A stretch of DNA of 64,000 nucleotides from Sphingobacterium sp. R2 (GTDB lineage: Bacteria; Bacteroidota; Bacteroidia; Sphingobacteriales; Sphingobacteriaceae): contig NZ_CP142884.1 of assembly GCF_040760075.1 (NCBI RefSeq), positions 2,356,001-2,420,000 of the forward strand, given 5' to 3'. This document shows positions 45,626-54,325 of this stretch, one piece after another. The translations under genes and the position numbers were made by a program. The notes under the pieces are model-generated. The model ran no database searches. It saw only the letters and a list, made by a program, of their open reading frames with translations, and was not told the origin of the DNA. Every line of letters starts with the position of its first letter. Position 1 is the stretch's first letter.

Positions 45626-46870
45626 ATGTTGTACCATCTTTTTACGTGGCTTAGTGAATACATTCATATACCAGGAGGAGGTTTGTTTCAGTACATCTCC
45701 TTCCGGACATCTATGGCTGTAATTGTTTCATTGATCATTACCACGGTTTTTGGGGGGAAATTGATTCAATTCTTACATAATAAGCAAGTTGGAGAAACAA
45801 TTCGTGATTTGGGACTGGAAGGAGAAAAAAAGAAAGCTGGTACGCCAACAATGGGTGGGATCATCATCATTGCAGGTATCCTTATTCCAACCTTATTATT
45901 TGCAAAATTGACGAATATCTATGTAATTATCATGATAGTAACCACATTATGGATGGGAGCAATTGGTTTTTTGGATGATTATATCAAGGTTTTTAAAAAT
46001 AATAAAGAAGGTCTGGCCGGTAAGTTTAAGGTTGTTGGACAAGTTGGATTGGGAGCGATTATTGCTTGTACGATGTACTTTCATCCTGATATTGTTGTTC
46101 GAAAAGGAGTAGATAAACCTACTTCCACCAAACCCGTTGAAGTGGTTATCAACGAAGGTACTGGTGAGAAGACCTATGCAGAAAACGTCAAATCCTCGAA
46201 GACAAATATACCTTTTTATAAAAACAACGAGTTTGATTATGCCAAGGTGTTTAAGATGTTTGGATTGCAGAGTGACTATTTAACTTTTTTTGTTTTTTTA
46301 GTTGTGGTAATCTTCATCGTGACGGCTGTGTCAAACGGTGCGAATATAACGGATGGTATTGATGGTTTGGCCACGAGTACTTCAGCTATAATCGGTGTCA
46401 CGCTAGCGATTCTAGCGTATGTGTCTGGTAACGTGATTTTTTCAGATTATCTCAATATCATGTATATCCCTAATTCGGGAGAACTCGTGATTTTCGCCGG
46501 AGCATTTGTAGGGGCTTGCGTTGGTTTCTTATGGTATAATACATTTCCTGCTCAAGTTTTTATGGGTGATACGGGAAGTTTGGCTATAGGAGGTATTATT
46601 GCTGCTTTCGCTATCCTTATCCGGAAAGAATTGTTGATTCCGATCTTGTGTGGTGTATTTCTTTTGGAAAACCTTTCGGTTATTCTTCAAGTGTCGTATT
46701 TCAAATACACGAAAAAGAAATATGGTGAGGGCAGAAGGATCTTCCTGATGTCGCCATTACATCACCATTTTCAGAAGAAGGGGTATCACGAAGCAAAAAT
46801 CGTAACACGTTTTGTTATTGTAGGAATCATATTGGCCATTCTTACTATTGTAACATTGAAAATTAGATAA
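45626..46870 (+). CDS. mraY: Phospho-N-acetylmuramoyl-pentapeptide-transferase MraY
   Basis: Integral membrane enzyme that makes lipid I from UDP-MurNAc-pentapeptide and undecaprenyl phosphate. 414 residues with about ten membrane helices. Active-site motifs are [19 protein letters not shown] (catalytic Asp pair), [13 protein letters not shown] and [13 protein letters not shown]. Between helices, residues about 155-200 ([20 protein letters not shown] and beyond) form a periplasmic insertion absent from E. coli MraY but usual in Bacteroidota. Stop overlaps the murD start by one base. Confidence 0.97.
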   Translation: MLYHLFTWLSEYIHIPGGGLFQYISFRTSMAVIVSLIITTVFGGKLIQFLHNKQVGETIRDLGLEGEKKKAGTPTMGGIIIIAGILIPTLLFAKLTNIYVIIMIVTTLWMGAIGFLDDYIKVFKNNKEGLAGKFKVVGQVGLGAIIACTMYFHPDIVVRKGVDKPTSTKPVEVVINEGTGEKTYAENVKSSKTNIPFYKNNEFDYAKVFKMFGLQSDYLTFFVFLVVVIFIVTAVSNGANITDGIDGLATSTSAIIGVTLAILAYVSGNVIFSDYLNIMYIPNSGELVIFAGAFVGACVGFLWYNTFPAQVFMGDTGSLAIGGIIAAFAILIRKELLIPILCGVFLLENLSVILQVSYFKYTKKKYGEGRRIFLMSPLHHHFQKKGYHEAKIVTRFVIVGIILAILTIVTLKIR

Positions 46871-48246
46871 TGATGTCAAACATTGCAACAACATATTATC
46901 CTCAATCTGGAAGTTTGGTCGTTTTAGGCGCAGGCGAAAGTGGCGTTGGAACGGCTATTCTCGCAAAAGAAAAAGGATTTGATGTATTTGTCTCAGATAA
47001 AGGGCTTATAGCGGATCATTATAAGGAACAGTTGAAAGCTGAGGGGATAGCATTTGAAGAAGGTAATCATGATGAGGAGCGTATATTAAATGCGGATTTG
47101 GTTGTGAAGAGTCCCGGTATTCCAGAGACGGTGCCTTTGGTTGTCGCATTGAAAGCAAAGAATATACCCGTGATTGCAGAAATTGAATTTGCGGCACAAT
47201 ATACCGACGCAAAGTTAATCTGTATTACAGGATCAAACGGAAAGTCTACGACGACGATGTTGACTTATGAAATGCTTAAGCACGGTGGCTTAAATGTTGG
47301 ATTGGCCGGTAATATTGGAAAGAGCTTTGCGCTTCAGGTAGCTAAAGAACAATTTGATTGTTATGTACTGGAAATATCGAGCTTTATGCTGGACGATATG
47401 TACCATTTTAGAGCAGATGTTGCTGTTATATTGAATATTACGCCTGATCATTTGGATCGCTATGACCATAAAATGGAAAATTATGTGGATTCAAAATTCA
47501 GGATGATTCAGAATCAAACGGAGAAGGATTATTTTATATACTGTCTAGACGATCCAGAAACAATTAAAGGATTGGAAAGACATCGTAGTAAAGGGACTTA
47601 TTTGCCTTTTACGCAAGAACAACTTGTCGAGTTGGGCGCTTATTTGAATGCCAATAAGACAATAATTATCAATACACCAAATAACGATACATTCACTATG
47701 AGAGCTGAGGAATTGTCATTGCAGGGGAAGCATAATATTTATAATAGCATGGCTTCCGGGCTAATCGCGAAAGTGCAGGAATTGAGAAATCAAGTGATGA
47801 AGGAGAGCATGGGGTCGTATGTGAACATTCCACATCGGCTTGAGCATGTGGCCTGTATCGGCGGTATAAATTATATTAACGATTCAAAGGCAACGAATGT
47901 CAATTCAGTTTGGTATGCTTTGGAAAGTTTCTCTACACCAATTGTATTGCTTTTGGGCGGTGTGGATAAAGGAAATGATTACAGTATGCTTGCTGATTTG
48001 GTGAAAAACAAAGTGCGCGCTATTGTCTGTCTGGGTAAAGATACTGCTGCAATTCATACGGCATTTGAACAAGATGTGGAGATTATTGTCAATAGCACCT
48101 CCATGCAAGATGCGGTGGTGTTGGCTTCGCATTTGGCGCAAAAAGGTGATACCGTATTGTTGTCCCCGGCATGTGCCAGTTTTGATTGGTTCAAGAACTA
48201 TGAAGACCGTGGCGATAAATTTAAGGCTGCTGTCATGGAATTATAA
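46870..48246 (+). CDS. murD: UDP-N-acetylmuramoylalanine-D-glutamate ligase MurD
   Basis: Adds D-glutamate to UDP-MurNAc-L-Ala in the cytoplasm. 458 residues: N-terminal nucleotide-sugar-binding domain (LVVLGAGESGVGTAILAKEKG), Mur ligase ATP loop (ITGSNGKSTTTMLTYEML) and C-terminal VLLLGGVDKGNDYSML and LLSPACASFDWFKNYEDRGDKF. Order mraY-murD-ftsW is standard. Starts ATG ATG TCA at 46870; the overlap of one base with mraY suggests coupling. Confidence 0.97.
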   Translation: MMSNIATTYYPQSGSLVVLGAGESGVGTAILAKEKGFDVFVSDKGLIADHYKEQLKAEGIAFEEGNHDEERILNADLVVKSPGIPETVPLVVALKAKNIPVIAEIEFAAQYTDAKLICITGSNGKSTTTMLTYEMLKHGGLNVGLAGNIGKSFALQVAKEQFDCYVLEISSFMLDDMYHFRADVAVILNITPDHLDRYDHKMENYVDSKFRMIQNQTEKDYFIYCLDDPETIKGLERHRSKGTYLPFTQEQLVELGAYLNANKTIIINTPNNDTFTMRAEELSLQGKHNIYNSMASGLIAKVQELRNQVMKESMGSYVNIPHRLEHVACIGGINYINDSKATNVNSVWYALESFSTPIVLLLGGVDKGNDYSMLADLVKNKVRAIVCLGKDTAAIHTAFEQDVEIIVNSTSMQDAVVLASHLAQKGDTVLLSPACASFDWFKNYEDRGDKFKAAVMEL

Positions 48247-48275
48247 AAGGTATAACCCAATAAAGGAGGAAGTAT

Positions 48276-49475
48276 ATGCTACAGAATATAATGTCTAAAT
48301 TGAAGGGTGATCGATGGATATGGATCATTGTGATTATCTTATCGGGATGGTCACTTTTGGCTGTATACAGTTCGGTGGGTACGTTGGCGTATAAAGAAGG
48401 GAAGGGAACAGAAATGTATTTGCTAAAGCACTTTTCTATCATAGCTGTTGGGTTTATTCTCATGTATCTTTCTCATAAGCTGGATTATCGGTATTACGCT
48501 GGTATATCCAAAATTATGATGGGCATTACAATCCCTTTATTGTTGTTTACGCTCTTATTTGGTAGTAAAGTTAATGAGGCCAGTCGTTGGTTGACCATAC
48601 CCGGTATCGGTTTAACGTTTCAAACATCGGATTTGGCAAAATTGTCACTCATTGTCTTTCTTGCGCGGATGTTATCCCGGAAACAGGAAGAGATCAAAGA
48701 TGTGAAAAAATCGTTCTTACCTATTATGGGATCGGTATGTGGTGTATTTATTTTGATCGCTCTGGCCAATTTATCCACCGCATTGATGCTGTTTGGAGTG
48801 AGTGTTTTATTGCTGTTGATCGGTCGGATTAGTTTTAAGCAAATCGCTATCGTCTGCTGTGGTGGTGGTATTCTTCTGATGATGGTTATCTTTTTTGGTC
48901 CACGTAGGGCAACCTATATCAGTCGGGTAAAATCTTTTTTTCATACTGAAAAAGTAGATAAAACGGTATCCTTCCAGGATGATAAAAATTATCAGGCAAA
49001 CAATGCGAAAATTGCGATAGCAACGGGAGGGCTTTTTGGAAAAGGGCCGGGAAATAGTGTACAGCGTAACGTGTTGCCACATCCTTATTCCGATTTTATT
49101 TATGCGATCATCATTGAGGAGTATGGGACTGTAGGAGGAGTAATCTTACTATTTCTGTATTTGGCCTTTATGTATCGATGTATCCGTATTGTCACGATGA
49201 GTCCTAAAGCTTTCGGTACCTTTCTCGCTGCTGGTTTAGGATTTAGTTTGACTATCCAAGCTTTAGCGAATATGGCTGTTGCTGTAGGTTTAGGTCCGGT
49301 TACAGGAGTTCCGCTTCCGTTGGTTAGTATGGGAGGAACTTCTATTTTATTTACGAGCGTGGCGCTTGGAATAATTCTCAGCGTGAGCAGAAATATTGAA
49401 GAATTAAAAGGTAAAGAAGAGCTGGATGAAAAGCCTAAACCGAAAAAAGTGGTTATAGGATCAATTCCAGCATAA
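48276..49475 (+). CDS. ftsW: FtsW/RodA/SpoVE-family peptidoglycan polymerase FtsW
   Basis: Integral membrane glycosyltransferase polymerising lipid II at the septum with FtsI. 399 residues with about ten membrane helices. Family motifs: ILSGWSLLAVYSSVGTLAYKE at the N-terminus, YQANNAKIAIATGGLFGKGPG in the large periplasmic loop, and GPVTGVPLPLVSMGGTSILF near the end. A strong Shine-Dalgarno AGGAGGA at 48264-48270, with a 5-nt gap to the ATG at 48276, decides the start. This is unusual for this organism, where most genes here lack one. An in-frame ATG at 48291 is the alternative. Confidence 0.95.
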   Translation: MLQNIMSKLKGDRWIWIIVIILSGWSLLAVYSSVGTLAYKEGKGTEMYLLKHFSIIAVGFILMYLSHKLDYRYYAGISKIMMGITIPLLLFTLLFGSKVNEASRWLTIPGIGLTFQTSDLAKLSLIVFLARMLSRKQEEIKDVKKSFLPIMGSVCGVFILIALANLSTALMLFGVSVLLLLIGRISFKQIAIVCCGGGILLMMVIFFGPRRATYISRVKSFFHTEKVDKTVSFQDDKNYQANNAKIAIATGGLFGKGPGNSVQRNVLPHPYSDFIYAIIIEEYGTVGGVILLFLYLAFMYRCIRIVTMSPKAFGTFLAAGLGFSLTIQALANMAVAVGLGPVTGVPLPLVSMGGTSILFTSVALGIILSVSRNIEELKGKEELDEKPKPKKVVIGSIPA

Positions 49476-49488
49476 TAAAAAATTGAGC

Positions 49489-50589
49489 ATGGCAATTCGT
49501 GTAATTATTAGTGGAGGCGGAACCGGAGGACATATCTTTCCGGCGATTTCAATTGCAAATGCACTGAAGGCGATGGATCCTGCAAATGAAATTCTATTTG
49601 TAGGTGCTAATGGCCGGATGGAAATGGATAAAGTACCAGCTGCGGGATATCGTATTGTTGGACTTGATATCCAAGGGATCAATAGAAAGCAACTTTGGAA
49701 GAATATTTTTTTGCCGTTTAAGCTGATGAAAAGTTTGAATAAGGCAAAGAGTGTAATTAAAGAATTTAGACCTGATGTAGCTGTAGGCGTAGGAGGTTTT
49801 GCTTCGGGGCCATTGTTAATGATGGCGAATAAATTGGGTATACCAACAGTTGTGCAGGAACAAAATTCCTATGCAGGGGTGACCAATAAAAAAGTTGGGG
49901 CAAAGGCAGCAAAGATCTGTGTCGCCTATGAGGGGATGGAGCAATTTTTTCCTGCTGAGAAGGTATTACTTACCGGGAACCCAATAAGACGCGAGTCCAT
50001 TGCGATATCGGGGAAAAGAGAAGAAGCTTTAACGTTCTTTGGGTTAGATCCACACAAAAAGACAATTTTGGTGCTCGGCGGTAGTTTGGGGGCTAAAACA
50101 TTAAATGAAAGTGTCGTTGCTTACCTTAATGAGCTGAAGGAAGAAGTGCAGGTGATTTGGCAATGCGGTAGTTTCTACGTTGAAAAGTTACGGGAAGAGT
50201 TAACAGGTCAGCTGCCCGACAACATTAAGATGTTGGCCTTTTTACAGCGTATGGATTATGCGTATGCTGCAGCAGATTTAATTATTAGCCGCGCTGGAGC
50301 GGGTACGATTTCTGAGCTCTGTGTAGTCGGTAAGCCTGTTATTCTTGTGCCTTCACCTAATGTGGCCGAAGACCATCAGACCAAAAATGCAATGGCATTG
50401 GTCAATAAGGGGGCTGCGTTATTGGTTGAGGATAGTGATGCAAAAAAAGACTTGGTGCCTGCTGCTTTAACTTTATTGAAAGATGCAGATCATGTCGCAC
50501 AATTAAGTGAAAATATTAAAAAACTCGGTAAGTTGAATGCTGACGTGCAGATTGCCGAGGAGGTGTATAAATTGGTAAATAAAAAATAG
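49489..50589 (+). CDS. murG: UDP-N-acetylglucosamine-MurNAc-pentapeptide GlcNAc transferase MurG
   Basis: Converts lipid I to lipid II on the cytoplasmic membrane face. 366 residues from ATG 49489 (MAIRVIISGGGTGGHIFPA). GT-B fold: N-terminal GGGTGGHIFPAISIANAL and GVGGFASGPLLMMANKLGIPTVVQEQNSYAG. The C-terminal donor site is LGGSLGAKTLNES, then ISRAGAGTISELCVVGKPVILVPSPNVAEDHQ. An in-frame TTG six bases upstream is less likely. Confidence 0.97.
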   Translation: MAIRVIISGGGTGGHIFPAISIANALKAMDPANEILFVGANGRMEMDKVPAAGYRIVGLDIQGINRKQLWKNIFLPFKLMKSLNKAKSVIKEFRPDVAVGVGGFASGPLLMMANKLGIPTVVQEQNSYAGVTNKKVGAKAAKICVAYEGMEQFFPAEKVLLTGNPIRRESIAISGKREEALTFFGLDPHKKTILVLGGSLGAKTLNESVVAYLNELKEEVQVIWQCGSFYVEKLREELTGQLPDNIKMLAFLQRMDYAYAAADLIISRAGAGTISELCVVGKPVILVPSPNVAEDHQTKNAMALVNKGAALLVEDSDAKKDLVPAALTLLKDADHVAQLSENIKKLGKLNADVQIAEEVYKLVNKK

Positions 50590-50598
50590 AGGAAGCGT

Positions 50599-51954
50599 AT
50601 GAATCTAGATGCAATAAAACAAGTTTACTTGATCGGGATAGGTGGGATAGGCATGAGTGGTCTTGCGCGCTATTTTAAGCATTTGGGCTGTGAGGTGAAT
50701 GGCTATGACCGTACAGAAACTGAGCTGACTAAAACCTTAGTCAAGGAAGGAATCGCGATCTCATATCAGGATGATATCAATACGATTGATGCTATTTTTC
50801 ACGTACCTACAGCGGAGACATTAGTCATTTTTACACCAGCCATTCCGAAAGATTCAAGGATCAAAGCTTTTTTGGAATCTCAAGGGCATATACTATATAA
50901 GAGATCGCAGGTTTTGGGGATCATTAGTGAGAGTAGATTTACGGTCGCTGTTGCCGGTACACATGGTAAAACGACAACTTCTACAATGGTGGCACATGTA
51001 TTGAAGGATTCGGGTTACGACTGTTCTGCCTTTTTAGGAGGAATCAGTTCTAACTACGGTACCAATGTGCTTTATGGAAATAATAATACAGTTGTGGTTG
51101 AGGCTGATGAGTTTGATCGGTCATTTCTGACGCTTCACCCCAATATCGCAATAGTAACTTCTTCTGATGCGGATCATTTGGACATTTATGGCGATCGCAG
51201 CCATCTGCTCGAATCATTCCAATTGTTCTTGGATAAAGTAGTTGAAGGAGGTACACGTATTATAAGAAAGGACCTTGAGTTTGCTGGGCAAATCAGTTAT
51301 TCAGGCCATGAAATCGCTGATGCATATGCTTCCAATGTGCATGTACGCGATGGAGAGTTCTTTTTTGACTACCAAGATACCAACGGGCGGATAGATGATA
51401 TCCATTTAGGTATTCCTGGAACTCACAATGTTGAAAATGCGGTAGCCGCGATTGCAGTAGCCCGTTTACTTGGGATTGAAAATGAAGCGATAAAGAAGGC
51501 ATTGACAACATTCAAAGGCGTAAAAAGAAGGTTTGAATATATTGTCCGTAAACCTGGAACGGTGTATATCGATGACTATGCGCACCATCCAGAGGAACTG
51601 CGTGCATTTTTAACTTCGATGCGTAAATTGTATCCTACAAAAAAACTAAATGTGGTCTTTCAGCCGCACTTATTTACGCGTACGCGCGATTTTGTAGATG
51701 GTTTTGCAGAGGTGTTATCCATGGCAGACAATCTGTTGTTAATGGAAATCTATCCAGCACGGGAGAATCCGATTGAAGGCATAAACTCCAGCTGGTTGTT
51801 AAATAAAATTACAGCTGAGAAAAAGCGCATTGTGACTCCCGAAGAGGTCTTGGATTTTGCACGCAATGAAAATCCAGAGCTGATTGTTACAGTGGGGGCG
51901 GGTGATATTGACAAATTGGTTAAACCGTTACAGACAATTTTGGAGAATGCTTAA
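50599..51954 (+). CDS. murC: UDP-N-acetylmuramate-L-alanine ligase MurC
   Basis: Adds L-alanine to UDP-MurNAc, the first step of stem-peptide synthesis. 451 residues: N-terminal LIGIGGIGMSGLARYFKHLG, ATP loop VAGTHGKTTTSTMVAHVL, then AFLGGISSNYGTN and VDDYAHHPEEL. The C-terminal region has VFQPHLFTRTRDF. Followed directly by ftsQ, whose ATG lies 8 bp before the murC stop. No ddl or murB gene lies between, unlike in many Proteobacteria. Confidence 0.97.
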   Translation: MNLDAIKQVYLIGIGGIGMSGLARYFKHLGCEVNGYDRTETELTKTLVKEGIAISYQDDINTIDAIFHVPTAETLVIFTPAIPKDSRIKAFLESQGHILYKRSQVLGIISESRFTVAVAGTHGKTTTSTMVAHVLKDSGYDCSAFLGGISSNYGTNVLYGNNNTVVVEADEFDRSFLTLHPNIAIVTSSDADHLDIYGDRSHLLESFQLFLDKVVEGGTRIIRKDLEFAGQISYSGHEIADAYASNVHVRDGEFFFDYQDTNGRIDDIHLGIPGTHNVENAVAAIAVARLLGIENEAIKKALTTFKGVKRRFEYIVRKPGTVYIDDYAHHPEELRAFLTSMRKLYPTKKLNVVFQPHLFTRTRDFVDGFAEVLSMADNLLLMEIYPARENPIEGINSSWLLNKITAEKKRIVTPEEVLDFARNENPELIVTVGAGDIDKLVKPLQTILENA

Positions 51955-52783
51955 AAGATTACGTGACATACAATGGAATCGTGTACTATACTTTACGCTG
52001 TTTTTTATTGGTGTAATAGTCGTCGTCGTGATTATGAATATTGTGGGTAAACGTGATGAACAACAGCTTTGCAAAGATATAAAAATTGTTATTGAAGGAA
52101 CCGAGGCTTTTATAGATCAGGCTGATATCTCCAAATTGATCGAACAGAACTATGGTAGTTTCGTTGGAAAGAAAGTGAATGAAATCCCTTTTCATAAGGT
52201 TGAAAAAACCTTGCGTCAACTACCTTATGTTTCCAATGCCAGTATACATGCCGATATGGATGGTACGATTAGAATTAATATTAGTCAGCGCGAGGCTGTC
52301 ATGCGGGTCATCAATAAAAATGGAAAGGAGTTTTATGTCGATCCTAATGGTTTAAAGATACCGACAACGTTGAAATATATCCCACACATTATGGTTGCTA
52401 CCGGCAACATCGCTGAAGGATATAATGAAGCACTAGATACCATCTCAACTCCATTGGTTAAGGATTTGGTGAAGGTAGTTGAATTTATAAAAAACGATGA
52501 GTTATGGACTAATCAAGTGGTGCAGATATATGTTAATGGAGATAAGGATATTGAACTTGTACCACGCATAGGGACGCAACAGTTGATTGTTGGATCGGCA
52601 GATTCTTTAGCACAAAAATTTGAATTATTAAAGACCTTTTATACGCAGATCATGCCAAAGGTGGGTATAAACGCTTATGGTGTTGTCAACGTAAAATATA
52701 GTGGTCAGATTATCTGTGAAAAGCGTGGAAACTGGAGTTTTTCGGATGATGAAACAAAAAAAATAGCAAATAATACATTATAG
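51947..52783 (+). CDS. ftsQ: FtsQ-like division protein
   Basis: Bitopic divisome protein linking cytoplasmic and periplasmic complexes. 278 residues from ATG 51947, overlapping murC by 8 bp. A short basic cytoplasmic part (MLKRLRDIQWNR), one membrane helix (VLYFTLFFIGVIVVVVIMNIVG, about 14-34) and a POTRA-like periplasmic domain (ITEGTEAFIDQADISKL-like, then LPYVSNASIHADMDGTIRINISQREAVMRV). Sequence similarity in this family is low; position between murC and ftsA and topology decide the name. A longer in-frame start at 51884 would overlap murC by 71 bp. Confidence 0.88.
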   Translation: MLKRLRDIQWNRVLYFTLFFIGVIVVVVIMNIVGKRDEQQLCKDIKIVIEGTEAFIDQADISKLIEQNYGSFVGKKVNEIPFHKVEKTLRQLPYVSNASIHADMDGTIRINISQREAVMRVINKNGKEFYVDPNGLKIPTTLKYIPHIMVATGNIAEGYNEALDTISTPLVKDLVKVVEFIKNDELWTNQVVQIYVNGDKDIELVPRIGTQQLIVGSADSLAQKFELLKTFYTQIMPKVGINAYGVVNVKYSGQIICEKRGNWSFSDDETKKIANNTL

Positions 52784-52808
52784 TAATACAGCAACAATAC
52801 AGGAAATT

Positions 52809-54185
52809 ATGAACTCAAAGGCAGCAGAAATTGAAAGAGAAAACCCAATTATCGTGGGACTCGATATTGGTACTACCAAAATTTGTGTTACGGTTGGGAG
52901 ACGTAGCTCAGGAAACAAAATTGAATTATTAGGTGTGGGGAAAGCTGATTCTGCGGGTGTAAGCCGTGGAGTGGTGGCTAATATCCAAAAAACTGTGGGA
53001 AGTATTTTAGAGGCTGTCGAAATAGCCGAAGCACAGTCTAATGTGGATATTAAAGTAGTGAATGTGGGAATTGCTGGACAACACATCAAAAGTATTCAAC
53101 ACCGTGGAATATTTACCAAAACTGATGGTGATGATGAAATCGTTCGACGCGATATTGAACGATTGATTTCGGATATGTATAAACTGGTACTGCCTCCAGG
53201 AGAAGAAATTATACATGTTTTACCTCAAGAGTTTACGGTAGATAACGAACCGGGTATTCGCGAACCAATTGGTATGGCTGGTCGTCGTATTGAAGCGAAT
53301 TTCCATATTATATCGGGTCGGGTAACTGATATTAAAAACATCAAAAAATGTATTGATAATTCCAATCTGGAAGTTGCAGAATTGATTCTCGAGCCTCTAG
53401 CGTCTTCTGAAGCTGTATTGGATGAAGACGAAAAAAATGCTGGTGTTGTATTAGTAGATATTGGTGGTGGAACCACGGATGTTGCCATCTTCCATGAAGG
53501 AATTATTCGTCACACTGCAGTGATTCCTTTAGGCGGTAATATTGTAACGGAAGATATCCGTCAGGGATGTTCTGTTTTGCGTTCGCAGGCTGAATTGTTG
53601 AAAACTCGTTTCGGATCGGCTCTAGCTGATGAAAATAAGGAAAATGAGGTGATTTGTGTGCCAGGATTGAAAGGTCGGGAACCCAAAGAGATTTCCGTTA
53701 AAAATTTGGCATATATTATTCAAGCTAGAATGGAGGAAATTATCGAACATGTATACTATGAAATCAAATCTTCCGGATACGAGAATAAACTGATTGGTGG
53801 TATTGTTATCACCGGTGGTGGTGCTCAGTTAAAGCATTTAGTACAACTTGTTGAATATATTACCGGAATAGATTGTCGTATCGGCTTTCCGAATGAATAT
53901 CTTTCTAAGAATGAGGTTTTACCGAAACCGTTGTTTGAAGAATTGAAAAGTCCTTTGTATGCAACAAGTATTGGTTTGTTGATTAAGGGAATTCAATCCC
54001 ATGAGGATGAAGAAGACAGCCGCAGAGAAATGCACGCCCCGTCGAAAAAAGTGCAGACAGCTACGATGACAACAAAAGAGGTTTCAGAGCAACAACAAAA
54101 AGAGCAAGGATTGCTATCATGGTTTAAACGTTTTATCAAAGATGGTAACGAAATCGATGATGCAACTTTTTTAGATAAAAAATAA
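52809..54185 (+). CDS. ftsA: Cell division protein FtsA
   Basis: Actin-like protein anchoring FtsZ to the membrane. 458 residues: IVGLDIGTTKICVTVG (phosphate 1), GIAGQHIKSI (1C insertion region), VLVDIGGGTTDVAIF (phosphate 2) and GGIVITGGGAQLKHLVQL (adenosine). The C-terminus ends with an amphipathic segment (GLLSWFKRFIKDG) which would be the membrane-targeting helix. It is followed by 18 more residues, where many FtsA proteins end at the helix. Upstream gap is short; the region behind it carries the AAGTTTTCCACA cluster. Confidence 0.97.
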   Translation: MNSKAAEIERENPIIVGLDIGTTKICVTVGRRSSGNKIELLGVGKADSAGVSRGVVANIQKTVGSILEAVEIAEAQSNVDIKVVNVGIAGQHIKSIQHRGIFTKTDGDDEIVRRDIERLISDMYKLVLPPGEEIIHVLPQEFTVDNEPGIREPIGMAGRRIEANFHIISGRVTDIKNIKKCIDNSNLEVAELILEPLASSEAVLDEDEKNAGVVLVDIGGGTTDVAIFHEGIIRHTAVIPLGGNIVTEDIRQGCSVLRSQAELLKTRFGSALADENKENEVICVPGLKGREPKEISVKNLAYIIQARMEEIIEHVYYEIKSSGYENKLIGGIVITGGGAQLKHLVQLVEYITGIDCRIGFPNEYLSKNEVLPKPLFEELKSPLYATSIGLLIKGIQSHEDEEDSRREMHAPSKKVQTATMTTKEVSEQQQKEQGLLSWFKRFIKDGNEIDDATFLDKK

Positions 54186-54236
54186 GTTTTCCACAAAAGG
54201 CGAAGTTTTCCACAATTTAACAAATGTGGAAAACTT
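54184..54236. promoter_or_regulatory. Cluster of three AAGTTTTCCACA sites between ftsA and ftsZ
   Basis: The 12-mer AAGTTTTCCACA occurs at 54184-54195 (last two codons of ftsA: AA TAA overlap) and 54203-54214, 19 bp apart. It occurs inverted (TGTGGAAAACTT) at 54225-54236. Sites two and three form a perfect 12-bp inverted repeat with a 10-nt loop (ATTTAACAAA), followed by TTGT. Resembles a DnaA-box-like cluster or a weak attenuator before ftsZ. The fourth copy is upstream of mraZ. No protein is known to bind it here. Confidence 0.6.
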
Positions 54237-54325
54237 TTGTTGAAATTATATTATTATTACATTACGTATAGTGGGTTTGGTTCATTTTGATATCATCTTC
54301 ATTGTAAGTTAAATAGGGATAAGTT

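Noticed and set aside
54184..54236. Replication origin at the TTTTCCACA cluster
   Set aside because: Only three DnaA-like boxes in about 50 bp, no AT-rich unwinding element or dnaA/dnaN context, and location inside an operon. A regulatory role is more likely.
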